NCBI GenBank assembly: GCA_030220185.1
Contig: JASPKZ010005711.1
Span: 28,501-92,500 of the forward strand
Direction of reading: 5' to 3'
Source: Diploptera punctata
Lineage: Eukaryota > Arthropoda > Insecta > Blattodea > Blaberidae
Length of the DNA stretch: 64,000 nucleotides
Positions 1 through 9,499 of this stretch are shown in pieces. Below the pieces are notes generated by a model, which saw nothing but the letters and a program-made list of their open reading frames with translations, was not told the DNA's origin and ran no database searches. The position numbers and the translations under genes were made by a program. The number at the start of each line of letters is the position of its first letter. Position 1 is the first letter of the stretch.

Positions 1-124
1 CAAATCCCAGTAATGCATGCACTTTAACTGGCGACTTATTAAACCAAACACTAACAAACATTAGAAAGGGGGGAAAAAATGGGTAGGCCTATGAGAATTA
101 AAGTTTCAATCTAAAGTTGAATAT

Positions 125-126
<2 letters not shown>

Positions 127-178
<52 letters not shown>

Positions 179-238
179 TAATAAAATAATAATAAAAAAT
201 AAAAAAATAATAATAAAATAATAATAAAATTATAATAA

Positions 239-292
<54 letters not shown>
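127..292. repeat. (TAA)n microsatellite
   Basis: Long imperfect TAA/AAAT run directly upstream of the mitochondrial-like insert. The poly-Tyr/poly-Leu reading frames across it are artefacts of the repeat. Confidence 0.95.
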
Positions 293-293
<1 letters not shown>

Positions 294-316
294 GCTGAGA
301 TGCACATATTTATAGA

Positions 317-384
317 GGAAAAGTAAGCTAAATCAAGCTAATGGGTTCATACCCCATTTATAGAGGGAGATCCTCTCTTCTCTA
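317..384 (+). pseudogene. trnM: NUMT: mitochondrial tRNA-Met copy (CAT anticodon)
   Basis: The sequence folds as an insect mitochondrial tRNA-Met. The D stem AGCT/AGCT lies at 326-329 and 336-339. The anticodon stem ATGGG/CCCAT (341-345, 353-357) encloses the loop TTCATAC with anticodon CAT (348-350). The T stem AGAGG/CCTCT lies at 362-366 and 372-376. The acceptor GGAAAAG (317-323) pairs with 377-383 with one A-C mismatch. The ND2 start follows at once, as in insect mtDNA. It sits between a nuclear microsatellite and LINE sequence, so it is a nuclear mitochondrial insertion and not a working nuclear tRNA gene. Confidence 0.85.
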
Positions 385-462
385 ATTTCTAATAATTCAG
401 CCAAGATTCTATTTATAACTACACTAATTAGTGGTCTCTTTATTACAATTTCCTCAAATTCC
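385..462 (+). pseudogene. nad2: NUMT: 5' end of mitochondrial NADH dehydrogenase subunit 2
   Basis: Read in the invertebrate mitochondrial code, 26 codons give ISNNSAKILFMTTLISGLFI followed by TISSNS. This is the typical N-terminus of insect ND2, starting at ATT directly after tRNA-Met. ND2 is a membrane subunit of respiratory complex I. In the nuclear code the ATA codons would read Ile. The similarity stops at about 462, where LINE coding sequence begins, so only the first ~8% of the gene is present. The frame has no stop or frameshift, which suggests a fairly recent transfer or a well-preserved relic. Confidence 0.8.
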
Positions 463-745
463 GATTTTTAAGAAATATAGCAGGATATACTCTGCTGGAT
501 AAGAAAAGAAGTGAAGATATAAGAAACGAACTAAATATTTTCAAACTTACAGAACGAATAATTAAATATAGGAACGCCTGGAAAGAACATATTGATAGAA
601 TGCCAGAAGGAAGATTTCCCAAATTATTGCTATATTATAAACCACACGGAAGGAGAAATGTTGGACGCCACACAAAAGATGGTCTGAACAGTTTTAACAA
701 TTCTAGCTTTCATGAAACCGGAACGAGCCAACAGCTTAATCCCTG
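463..745 (+). pseudogene. LINE family a, 3' end of RT ORF (5' truncated)
   Basis: Translation from 465 gives FLRNIAGYTLLDKKRSEDIR, then NELNIFKLTERI, WKEHIDRMPEGRFPKL and KPHGRRNVGR. It is the C-terminal region downstream of a non-LTR reverse transcriptase and closely matches the copy at 56525-57040. It ends at CTTAATCCCTGA and runs into a (GAT)n/(TAA)n tail at 746-812, the family's 3' tail. The 5' end is cut at the NUMT junction. Clade (RTE-like or other) not determined. Confidence 0.8.
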
Positions 746-768
746 AATTATGATGATGATGATAATAA

Positions 769-812
<44 letters not shown>
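746..812. repeat. (GAT)n/(TAA)n simple repeat
   Basis: Simple repeat that follows the LINE 3' end and is probably its tail, later expanded as TAA. Confidence 0.85.
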
Positions 813-960
813 TAATAATGATAATCCTTTATTTAACCTGGCAGAGTTAAGGTCATTAAGACATTATCTTCCAATCAACCAGCGAATATTAGAATCATAC
901 AAAAAATAAATACTGACTTACAATTTTAATAGTATAATACGATACGAGGTTGGGAAGTGG
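813..960 (-). repeat. 3'-terminal repeat R (TAA-tailed retroelement end)
   Basis: Carries the block CCTGGCAGAGTTAAGG. The same block is found at 12799-12955 (+), 23121-23280 (-) and degenerate at 52663-52745 (-), always beside (TAA/TTA)n. In the plus copy AATAAA precedes the tail, so I read it as a retroelement 3' UTR. Here it is in reverse orientation. Confidence 0.6.
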
Positions 961-1077
961 TTTTTACAGAATCGAGGAAAATGTTTAAACACCGAGGTTT
1001 TTAATTCCCGAGATTCTGTAAAACACTTTACAAACGTGCGTTGTATATAATTTTTGCGCGATGGTGTTTGCAAAATA

Positions 1078-1272
1078 ATTCATCCATAGTAATTCTGCCC
1101 GAGGGCAGGTCCTTCACTGCAATCATAGCACTTTCATGCTATGCTTGCAGCTTTACTAGAGAATCGTACGTGTGGTAGCTTTCCGTTGCTTTCCACAACG
1201 GTGAAGGATGATGATAATGATAGGGATGATGATGACGATGATGGCTATATGATTTCGGGGACCATTTGGGTG
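1078..1272 (-). mobile_element. SINE-1A fragment (3' part)
   Basis: Matches the 3' body of the full copies at 33699-34046 and 35079-35415: a CATCCATAG tail end, the GCCCGAGGGCAGGTC block, then GATGATGAT-rich middle sequence. The tRNA-like head is missing. Confidence 0.8.
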
Positions 1273-1582
1273 CAAAATAATAAATAATAGTAAAATAATA
1301 TATTTTTTGGAAATATTTGCGTTTTTTATAAACAACTGACTAACGTTAATAGCGTGGCCAATGTTCATTAGTTGAAATTACAGGAGGTCGTGACACCAAT
1401 CTAGTCATAAAATAGCGGCAAGTACGTATTTATAGTTCTATATTACTTCAAATAAAGTTCATTTAAAATGCAGTGATTTGTTTCGTATATTGTATCTTAA
1501 CGCTAACTTTTGGATATTTTTTTTTTGTATATACATTGTACGTACTATACATAGAGATTAGTGGTCTTACTTCCCACACGTG

Positions 1583-1967
1583 TCCACCGCTGTGGTCTCG
1601 AGGTAGCGTGCTGCCTTGTCACGCAGCGGGCCCGGGTTCGATCCCCGGCCGGGACAGTTTTTCTGGGTGAGGTTTTTATCGGGTTTTTCCTCACCTGTAA
1701 GACAAATGTTAGGAAAACTTTAAGGCCCAAACGGTCCCCGGAATCATATGACCATCGCAATCATCATCATTCATACTCATCTTAGGTTAAGCTTAGGATT
1801 AGGGACTCTCCTGGCGCACCATTATCATCATCACTCATCATATCATCGGGGCAACGTAACCCCGCCTTCCAGGCGCCCCAACCTCAGAAGTGGGTTACAA
1901 GTACACCATGCCAGGAGAGAACACCAGGAATGTCGAAAGACAAACCTAGGGCATTTGGAAAAAAAAA
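1583..1967 (+). mobile_element. SINE-1B, full length, with 14-bp TSD
   Basis: A tRNA-like head (1583-1656) has an A-box-like TGGTCTCGAGG and a B-box GGTTCGATCCC. The body follows and ends in a short poly-A. The flanks carry the identical duplication ACTTCCCACACGTG (1569-1582 and 1968-1981). The duplication fixes the element at 385 bp and shows a LINE-type insertion. Pol III promoter use is inferred from the boxes. Confidence 0.92.
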
Positions 1968-2339
1968 ACTTCCCACACGTGGTTTGTAACATGTAATATT
2001 TCAGAATAGTTATTTTATTACAATATAATTATTTAGGTTGGCAACCCCGAAATGTAGGAAGTTGAACTTTCAATCATAGTCGTCTTTGCTGTAAGTACGA
2101 CAAAACGCAATATCGCGCAAAAAATATTATTAAAATATATACTAAACAATGCAGTATGTGGATTTGGTCCAATAATAGCTAACACTAACAGTACATGGAA
2201 TAAAAAAAAATAGGCGTTTCTATTGAGACCGAAACAGGTCAATAAATGATCAGAATTCGTGAAAAGACTATGATGACCGAAAATCGTAAAATAAACAAAC
2301 TAAATAATGAACAATAGATGGGTAATAACCTAAAAGGAA

Positions 2340-3021
2340 CAAATATATGAATACAATGATATTAAATGCCAAATTTAATATGGAAATATCAAGTAACAAA
2401 ACTAAAATTATGGCATTTCATGGGAAGGACCCCATACAAAGTAAAATCTGTCTCCAGAATAACATTTTAGAGAGATCTAATCAATTTAAATATCTTGGAT
2501 ATTATCTCTCTATCTGGGATGAAATGGATATCTCTGAAAAATGACTAGTTATAATAAAAGTTTAGGAATTATTAATCAAGTTATGAAACCATCCCTCGTA
2601 CAAAAAAACACCACATTGCGTTTATATAACACTTTGGCTAGACCAGAGTTGACCTATGGTAGTGAAGCATGGACACTAAAAAGACAACATGAAAGCAGAA
2701 TAACGGCTTGTGAAATGAGATTCATGCGCAGAACAGAGGGTTACACCAGATGGGATCGGAAAAGGAACACCGATATCTTAAAAGAATTTAAGACTACGCC
2801 AATTTTGGAATATACTAAACAGTACCAACTAAATTGGAAACACCATCTTGAAATAATGAGTTCAATTCGGATTCTCAAAGCTGTTTATAATTATATACCA
2901 AGAGGACGAAGATCACTGGGCCGTCCTATGAAACGCTGGAGGGAAAATTTTCTATAGGATCGTAGCAGGCCTTGGCCTAATACTTGGAAGGAAGAAGAAG
3001 AAGAAGAAGAAGAAGAAGAAT
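2340..3021 (+). pseudogene. LINE family b, RT ORF 3' end, frameshifted
   Basis: Two overlapping frames make one decayed product. The first (2347-2544) has MEISSNKTKIMAF and FKYLGYYLS. The second (2541-2957) has LARPELTYGSEAWTL, EMRFMRRTEGYTRWDRKRN and GRRSLGRPMKRWRENFL. These are the thumb and C-terminal region after the catalytic core of a non-LTR RT. A frameshift lies near 2540. It ends in a (GAA)n tail (2992-3020) after GCCTTGGCCTAATACTTGG. Confidence 0.85.
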
Positions 3022-3025
3022 GATA

Positions 3026-3699
3026 TTAATAATAAAGGAAAAGAAAATCAAAACAAAAACAAAATATTTAACGAAAACGAAATAATGAACCAAAAAATAT
3101 CAACAAATAGGAAGTCAGCAAACGAGGAATAAAAATAAAATAAAAACTAAGCAAGAATGAGAAACAACAATATGTGTATAACAAGGGGAAAGAAAATAAA
3201 AAAGCAAGATATAGGGAAGATGGAGAAATTATTTGTGTTGGATAAGAAGGAAGATGCTGTGTTGCCATGGTAACCAGGAGTGTTAATTAGAAAGCAGTAA
3301 TTGCCAGATGTTGGTCATTGATATGAAAACAAGAGAATTCACTCAACAAGCAAATCCATTCATTCCTTAACCCGCAGCGGATCAGTAAAACTTTTAATGC
3401 GACCATAAATATAATTAATAATCAAGCATATACTAGTATCATGTTTGTCTATTTACCAAGGAAACGGCTCAAGTTTACAAACACTTACCCTTGATTTTTC
3501 TGTTTATTGTTGTCAATTATAACTCTTTATTTGTATTTAGTAACTTTTTAAATATTTGAAAATATTTAAAACAGTTGCTATAACTTAATTTTAGAATTTT
3601 AAGTATTTATTCAAATACACATATTATGATGGTGACTTGCTATTTTCTCCAGAGAGTATATTACATAGTTGGAACCAGTGGGTTATCGATGATTGCGAT
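3026..3699. other. AT-rich sequence, nothing recognised
   Basis: No coding similarity, tRNA-like boxes or repeat partner recognised. Small ORFs here look like chance. Confidence 0.5.
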
Positions 3700-4243
3700 T
3701 ACACTAGTCAACATAATTTTTGTCTCATGAGTACCAATAGTTGTACTTAATGCGATTTTTTTTCGCATTTTCAAATGTGTATTCGGAATTTCTCCATCAC
3801 CCTCAGTTTTTTTTATTTCAATTTCAATTAATGGAAAATAATTATTTTTTAATAAACGTTTTTTCGTCCATTTGTCCATTGTAAAATAAAACGGGGAACA
3901 CTTTTATCAAGAGATTTCACCTATGGAAAAGAGATATCAAGGCAAATGGAATCCTAATATGCTGGCCGATTATTGTTGGACCATCAAGAGGGATGCTCCA
4001 CAGGCGAAATATAGCAGAAAATCGTCATTTTTTTTACTTTCTAGGTTAGTCCGAATATTCGAATATTGTGTAGTTACGAATGTAGAAACTATTAAACTGT
4101 TTGAAAGTATAAATGCCTGTCTCTCGGAAACCTTATGTGATGAAAAAAACAGATATATTTGAAGTCAGGAGAAAAAATACTATCAGAATCACATATTTTT
4201 CTTTCTCAGACAAAAAAAGTTTAGTTTTTGTTGCTCAATGTTA
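3700..4243 (+). repeat. Interspersed repeat Y, copy 1
   Basis: Shared with 13926-14480 (minus) and 25434-25980 (plus). It holds a short frame starting MEKRYQGKWNPNMLADYCW and continuing TIKRDAPQAKYSRKS (about 3923-4030). The same peptide is kept in the other copies and in copy 2 ends KSSFLTF then stop. It looks like the C-terminus of a repetitive ORF, possibly a transposase, which I cannot name. Confidence 0.65.
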
Positions 4244-4314
4244 TTAAGGTGTGAAAACAAAGGACATTTCTTGGGATCCACCCTAGGTTAGAGTAATTGT
4301 ATTAGGTTAAGTGT

Positions 4315-4345
4315 GAGTTAGTTAGTTAGTTAGTTAGTTAGCTTT
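4315..4345. repeat. (GTTA)n microsatellite
   Basis: About seven GTTA units. This is not the insect telomere repeat TTAGG. Confidence 0.8.
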
Positions 4346-4539
4346 TAGGTTCATTACACTTTAAACGTGTCTAAATACATAAAAAAAGATAATAATCGAG
4401 ACAACGCTAATAATCGATATGTCGTTCGATGGTGGGTTATCACTGGCTCTATAAACTCTGGCGCATGCGCACTGTTGTTCTATAGGACTTTGAAAATATA
4501 TCAGGTAAGTTAAAGTAATCTTTCTCCGATTCCGATTGA

Positions 4540-4868
4540 GGGTCTTTCCACTCTTCAGCGGTTGCCCTTTTGCCAGCCGGCTGCTGGCCCTTCACATCCA
4601 CATGTGTCAATCACAGAGGTAGATGATCAACAGCCAGTGTAGGGGTGACATGTGGTTAGCATGTCGAGTCCCCCAGCCGTTATAGCTGGTTCCTCAACCT
4701 GGAGCCGCTACTTATAGTAGCTACCCAATTGCCTCACAATGCTGGGTGGGCACCGGTCCCATACTGGCCGAAATACCATGAGAAAATTTCTTCCCCCATG
4801 GAGACTCGAACCAGCGCAAGTCCCGTAGCTCTGCGCCAAGGCTTCCTAACTTAACCGCTCTCCAAGGA
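4540..4868 (-). mobile_element. SINE-F
   Basis: In minus orientation it begins with a tRNA-like head (GAGAGCGGTTAAG region, B-box-like GGTTCGAGTCT). The conserved body includes TATGGGACCGGTGCCCACC and CAGCAGCCGGCTGG. Partner copies lie at 18898-19197 and 38409-38612 (both plus). Confidence 0.8.
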
Positions 4869-5041
4869 AGCAATATGTTTATACTGGTATTCCGAAGTTA
4901 CATCCCGTCCAATAGGCTATATATTTACAATGGCGTAACAGCTTAATGTTGGGCCTTTGCCTCTCCTTTGTTAGGAGTTACTCTAAGATAAAAATTACAA
5001 AATAAAATGACCTGTTGGCAGGTGTCGTCGTCCTGAACTTT

Positions 5042-5695
5042 GTTAAAGTAATGTATGTTCATTCGTTCATAGTGTTCTGCCCAAAGAACAGGTCTTTCAC
5101 TGCAAACTCAGCATTCTCCACTCTTTTCCTTAACTCAGCCTTCCTTTTTGTATCCGCATACAAACCATCTATTTTAATATTGTCTATCATCTGATATCTT
5201 CTTCTGCCTCTAACTTTCTTTCCGTTGACCATTCCTTGTAGGGCATCCGTCAGCAGGCAGTTTATTCTTAGCCAGTGGCCAAACCAATTTATTTTCCTCT
5301 TCTTTACGAGTTCCAGTATTGTTCTTCCTTCACCCACTCTGTTTAGCACATCTTTATTTTTTTATTTTGTCTGTCCATTTTATACGTTCCATCCTTCTCC
5401 ATATCCACATCTTAAAAGTTTCCAGTCGCTTTTCCTCATTCCGTCGTAATGTCCAAGTCTCTGCACCATACAATGCTACACTCCACACAAAGTACTTCAC
5501 TAGCCTCTTCCGTAATTCTTTTGCCAAAGGTCCGCAGAAAATGCTTCTCTTCTTGTTAAAAGTTTATTTTGCCATTGCTGTCCTCTGCTTTACTTCTTGA
5601 CCGCAGTTCATGTTACTACTGATAGTACAACCCAAGTATTTGAAGCTCTCCACATGCTCAAGGGCCTCATCTTTAATCCTCATGTGCATGTATTA
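5042..5695 (-). pseudogene. LINE family f, RT C-terminal region
   Basis: In minus orientation it reads HVESFKYLGCTISSNMNCGQ, KRSIFCGPLAKELRKRLVKY, VALYGAETWTLRRNEEKRLE, then NWFGHWLRINCLL and VRGRRRYQMIDNIKIDGLY. This is a common insect non-LTR RT C-terminus. At least two frame changes lie near 5350 and 5560, so it is a decayed copy. The catalytic RT core and endonuclease are absent. Confidence 0.85.
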
Positions 5696-5869
5696 AAATA
5701 TTATTAATTGTACGCCCTTGGGAAGTTACGTTCCATCATCAGCAGGATGAGTATACGCTACTAGTTGTTGTATTAAGACACTGTAGACAGGTGTTGCTGG
5801 TTTTGACGCCTCTCCAGTAGGAACTGACTGGTTTTTAACTATCTCGTACAAGGAATTGCATGTTTTCCT

Positions 5870-5938
5870 TTAAGGAAAATTTCCCATGGTTTGACCGGGA
5901 ATCGAACTCAGGACCTCGTGAACTGTAGTCAGAAATGC
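5870..5938 (-). mobile_element. SINE-1C head fragment
   Basis: The tRNA-like head, with B-box-like GTTCGATTCCCGG on the minus strand, matches those at 13298-13600 and 63483-63763. The body is missing and a (TA)n run follows. Confidence 0.7.
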
Positions 5939-5943
5939 TGATA

Positions 5944-5950
5944 TATAGGG

Positions 5951-6001
<51 letters not shown>
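5944..6001. repeat. (TA)n microsatellite
   Basis: Near-perfect TA dinucleotide run. Confidence 0.95.
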
Positions 6002-6005
<4 letters not shown>

Positions 6006-6047
6006 TTGTCGTAAATAAATAAGAAACAGAGGTTCCTAAATGTTGGT

Positions 6048-6245
6048 ACCATCTTGCATTGTATTCAGTCTTATTTCCCATAAAATACGATGTTGCCTAA
6101 GAACAATGTTTCTATCGACGGAAATTCCATACATAATTCAGTCATATGGCGGGTAAAAGTTGCACCACGGTTTTCCCTATAGGCTTTGTATCAGCGAAGT
6201 GATACCTTATTTGTTTACAGTACAACTATAACTTACTCGGAATTG
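6048..6245 (+). repeat. Interspersed repeat Z
   Basis: Shares GATGTTGCCTAAGAACAATG and downstream sequence with 14490-14626 plus 15235-15290. The second copy is split by two SINE-E copies. Function unknown; it lies next to Y in the second locus. Confidence 0.6.
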
Positions 6246-6350
6246 GTACAACAAGAAATCGGATTTCATAATTGTTTAAAACAATGTAAAAAATCCATAT
6301 TTGGTTCGTCTTGCGGGCTTATAGGCCGTGGTCCGGTTGTCTTCATACTC

Positions 6351-6388
6351 GACGTTTCGTCTACTGCTGCGGTAGACCTCATCAGGAG
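6351..6388 (-). ncRNA. Hammerhead ribozyme (left arm)
   Basis: On the minus strand, CUGAUGA (6385-6379) is followed by one extra base. Stem II is GUCUAC/GUAGAC, then GAAA and CGUC. Stem III would be the palindromic ACGU, typical of short type I hammerheads that act as dimers. Such motifs are established in Penelope-like elements. Confidence 0.8.
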
Positions 6389-6463
6389 ATACTGCGTGCT
6401 CTCTGTGAACTTCTCAACAGTCTGCAGCCGACTGTTGAGGAGTTCACAGAGAGCACGCAGTAT

Positions 6464-6504
6464 CTCCTGATGAGGTCTACCGCAGCAGTAGACGAAACGT
6501 CGAG
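6464..6504 (+). ncRNA. Hammerhead ribozyme (right arm)
   Basis: CUGAUGA lies at 6467-6473, with an extra G at 6474. Stem II is 6475-6480 paired with 6488-6493 (six perfect pairs). GAAA lies at 6494-6497, palindromic stem III ACGU at 6497-6500 and the expected cleavage-site C at 6501. Stem I closes with CUC (6464-6466) on GAG (6502-6504). Confidence 0.85.
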
Positions 6505-6599
6505 TATGAAGACAACCGGACCACGGCCTATAAGCCCGGAAGAAGAACCAAATATGGATCAAGACGCCGGCCGTGAAAGCCTCCAATTATATAAAAGTA

Positions 6600-7220
6600 A
6601 AAAAATGTTTATGCATAACATTTATGATAAATAGTAAATAATTTAGGACACATAGTTTAAACTGTTTAGTTTTTACAGTTCCTGAATTCATTCCAGTGAA
6701 GGAATGTTTTATCATGCGTTAAATGCAATGCATTTCTCTTGGAATTACGTCACGTTTATGCAACTTAAAAAAGCAAGTTTTAAGATTAGACTTGTCAGAA
6801 AAAAGAAGTTAAAAATGCAGCAGTAAGAATACAACAGCGAGTTTTTATATTAATGACTTTTATAGGAGAAAACATAGCCTCACAACGCATGCGCGAGCAA
6901 GAAAAAAAATGGCATATATCACCAGGTGTCAAATTTCCTGCAGTTTGTTAAACTTATTTCCAAGAAAATTAAATTACATACGCCCAGGTTACATCTCCAT
7001 ATTCAGCCATTTATCAATACCAACATTGACATGACAAAAGAATACTAAATACAGCAAAGATAAATGATACAAACTTTTTTCAGCAACAAGCGCGGGAATA
7101 ATACACAACAATGCACTAAAATTAAATTATATTTCGTTCTTAATCCCTGAAGTATGTAATATAGGGATAACAGCATTACAGTAAACAAATTATCAAAAAC
7201 GAAAAATCCTACAGTATTAA
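6600..7220. other. Unassigned AT-rich sequence
   Basis: No coding similarity or repeat partner recognised in this window. Confidence 0.45.
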
Positions 7221-7226
7221 TTAAAT

Positions 7227-7506
7227 CCATCGCTGTGGTCTCCAGGTAGCGTGCTGCCTTGTCACACAGCGGACCCGAGTCCGAGACTCGGTCTGAACAA
7301 GTTTCCTGGGTTAGGTTTTTCCTCACCTGTAAGATAAATTTCAGGAAACAACAAGGCCCAAACGGTCCCCGAACATCATATGGCCATCATAATCATCATC
7401 ATTCATATTAAACTTAGATTAAGTTTAGGATTAAAGGACTCTCCTGGTGCACCACTATCATCATCATCCATCATGTTATCGGAGCACCGTAACCCTGCCC
7501 TAACCT
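7227..7506 (+). mobile_element. SINE-1B, 3' truncated
   Basis: The tRNA-like head CCATCGCTGTGGTCTCCAGG and the SINE-1B body run to about 7506. There an oppositely oriented SINE-D begins, so SINE-D probably truncated it. Confidence 0.8.
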
Positions 7507-7788
7507 CGTGGTCAGCGTTCCGCCTCATACTGGCATCTAGGAAACCAAGGTAGTACTAGGACGGGAAAATTCGGTAAATATTGCTTAGAGACCTTTTCAT
7601 TCAGGCTTAAGGACCTTTTACGAGCCTGAAAATCTTCAGACTCCGGACCCACGGCTTGAAAGTCCCTCCCGGATGACTTGCTCCTTGGATTATTCCATTC
7701 TAAAAAATCCATCGACCCCGGCCGGGTTTGAATCCGCGACCTTCGGGACCAGAGGCAAGGAGCATAACCACTAGTCCACCGCGGGCGT
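7507..7788 (-). mobile_element. SINE-D, lacking its 3' terminal part
   Basis: The minus-strand tRNA-like head has TGGACTAGTGG (A-box-like) and GGGTTTGAATCCG near 7720-7785. The body matches 52893-53290 and 62690-63086. The family's 3' segment (AAATCTCTGTTAAGGG) is absent here. Confidence 0.85.
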
Positions 7789-7952
7789 CTTATGAGCGTA
7801 AAATGCGGTAACGTCAGGACAAGGAGATAGGAAAGGAAGAGAGGAGCTTATATGAGCACCATGGACGAAATATCAGAATGCATAGTTCACAAATATAAAC
7901 CAAAATAAATTTGATCATGATGATTGTATGAAAACAAATAGATAAACAGAAA

Positions 7953-8205
7953 AACGAAGATATAAGAACAGAACTTAATATATTTAATCTCTGTGAAAGA
8001 ATAAAATATTATCAAAATGCTTATCTTCAGCACATATTACGAATGAATGAACAGCGCATGCCAAGAAGAAAATATAATTATAAACCAAAAGGGAGAAGAA
8101 TGTTGGGAAGACCATTGAAGAGATGGAAGGACCAATTCGACCTATAATGAGATCGGAACCGGCCATTGGGCTTAATCCTTGTTGTTGATGATGAGTTTCT
8201 CTATT
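7953..8205 (+). pseudogene. LINE family a, 3' end
   Basis: Reads KNEDIRTELNIFNLCERI, then HILRMNEQRMPRRK and KPKGRRMLGRPLKRWKDQF and stop. After a short UTR (GGAACCGGCCATTGGGCTTAATCC) the tail TTGTTGATGATGAG follows. Only the last ~65 codons remain. Confidence 0.8.
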
Positions 8206-8255
8206 TGTTAAACTCCGCTAAAAATAAAAAGTCAATATTATTATTAAAAATAAAC

Positions 8256-8337
8256 GTTAAATTCTTCTTCTTCTTCTTCTTCCTTCCAAGTATTAGGCCA
8301 AGGCCTGTTACGATCCTGTAGAAAATTTTCCCTCCAG
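8256..8337 (-). pseudogene. LINE family b, extreme 3' end
   Basis: The minus strand gives the same terminus as 2930-3020: ENFLQDRNRPWPNTWK and a (GAA)n tail. Only about 80 bp is left. Confidence 0.75.
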
Positions 8338-8690
8338 AACCGGGAAATTCTCATATAAGACTTGAAAGCATAATAATAGTCCCTTCGATTGGTTGCTGGC
8401 CAAAGGAAGGCAAGACCAGTGATGGGGCTGCCATCATATAGCCTCTGGTCAGGCTTTTCTGGAGAAGAAATGGAAGAAAGGAAATACTCCCTAGCCCTCG
8501 GATGCCCTAATAGCGTCGGGGTCGAAAAAAACAAGAGTTAACCAAGAGAGGTTAGATAGTAAAGTTAAAAGAGTGCAAAACACAAGTAAGTGGAAGAAAT
8601 GTTTTGCTCAGCTGGGGCACCTTGTGGTCGCCATCCACATATCCCCTAGATGAGGACCCCTGAGGTATAAACGTTAAATTATTCTACGTA
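8338..8690. other. Unclassified sequence next to LINE end
   Basis: More GC-rich than its surroundings, with AGCGTCGGGGTC and CTCAGCTGGGGCACCTTG blocks. It may be repetitive but has no second copy in this window. Confidence 0.3.
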
Positions 8691-9051
8691 ATTAATAATT
8701 TCACCCATTAGCCTAATTAAGGAGAGTGCAGACGATGACATATAACACTTCATAGTATGTCTATGAATTTCATACTATACTATATTTATCAACGTATGTC
8801 AGATTCTAAAAAGGAGAAATGTAATATCACAAGACCTGAGATGTCGCTCTTTGTCAATGTAGGTAGCCAACCGTGAAGCGGAAGATCAGAAATCTTGAAT
8901 CTTCTCGTCATTTTAGTACCGAAAGGGTAGATTTCTGGACACGGGTTCCTCATAAAATTTTTCTTACACAATTCACTCTACTATTCTTGGAAGTTTGTAA
9001 TAGGTTGTATACAAGTTATAGGCTTATATAATACGTAACATAAATTTTATT

Positions 9052-9365
9052 ATTCTTCTTCTTCCTTTCATGTGATAGACCTAGTGGTCTGTTACGGTCT
9101 CAATCCAACGTTTGAAGGGTCTGCCCAATGATCTCTTGCCTGGTGGCTGGTAATTTAAGAATTTAAGATTTGACGTGGTATTCTTGTTCTGCTCATTCTT
9201 CTTATGTGAGATTTCCAGTTGTTTCTGTATTTTTGTACATGTTCCATGACTGATTCTGTTTGTAATTCTTTGAGAATCTCATAATTCCTTTTATGGTCTG
9301 TTCTTGAGTAACCTGCAGTACGTCTCATAAATTTCACTTCTGCTGCAGTTAGTCTTAGTTCATCT
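9052..9365 (-). pseudogene. LINE family b, RT C-terminal region
   Basis: The minus strand reads ELRLTAAEVKFMRRTAGYSR, KELQTESVMEHVQKY, NWKSHIRRMSRTRIPRQ, and (after a frameshift near 9155) GKRSLGRPFKRWIETV. It ends in a (GAA)n tail. It is the same family as 2340-3021 but diverged. Confidence 0.8.
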
Positions 9366-9379
9366 AAGTTAAAATTTTT

Positions 9380-9499
9380 ATTTAAATTAAAATTATTTAC
9401 ACCTCACCTCATATCTAATCTCCTAATTAAAGTGAGGTATAAAATTTTAATAAGAAGACTGGATATGAGGTGAGGTATACATAATTTTAATTTAAATCT
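9380..9499. repeat. Inverted repeat (MITE-like)
   Basis: The arms 9380-9416 and 9462-9499 are near-perfect reverse complements around ATGAGGTGAGGT. A third partial copy of the arm lies in the loop. There is no coding capacity. Confidence 0.65.

Larger units (their letters stand above)
6293..6592 (+). mobile_element. PLE-like hammerhead palindrome (head-to-head terminal modules)
   Basis: Two inverted arms (about 6293-6416 and 6430-6559) each carry the Penelope-like terminal module. That module has GGCCGTGGTCC, a hammerhead ribozyme and a GGGCTTATAGG block. The right arm continues into the 3' end CGCCGGCCGTGAAAGCC, shared with 11501-11530 and 55370-55405. No reverse transcriptase lies between the arms. 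Protein frames across it are spurious. Inference: a non-autonomous or deleted Penelope-like copy. Confidence 0.85.

Noticed and set aside
111..305. Poly-Tyr/Leu open frame, and similar Asn/Ile/Met frames at 19896-21082, 23267-23572, 36079-36270 and 61198-61414
   Set aside because: They are translations of microsatellites.
1473..1996. ORFs of 65-82 codons
   Set aside because: They lie in SINE-1B, as do similar ORFs in every SINE copy.
3923..4162. 79-codon ORF as a host gene
   Set aside because: It is part of repeat Y, present three times here.
4280..4345. Possible telomeric repeat
   Set aside because: The unit is GTTA, not the insect TTAGG.
6186..6634. Three overlapping ORFs of 94-107 codons with RAYRPWSGCLHTRRF-type text
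   Set aside because: They read through the hammerhead palindrome. The conserved object is the RNA/DNA terminal module, not a protein.
7160..7177. TAGGGATAACAG, like the I-SceI homing site
   Set aside because: Only 12 of 18 positions match and no homing endonuclease or intron is present. Chance.
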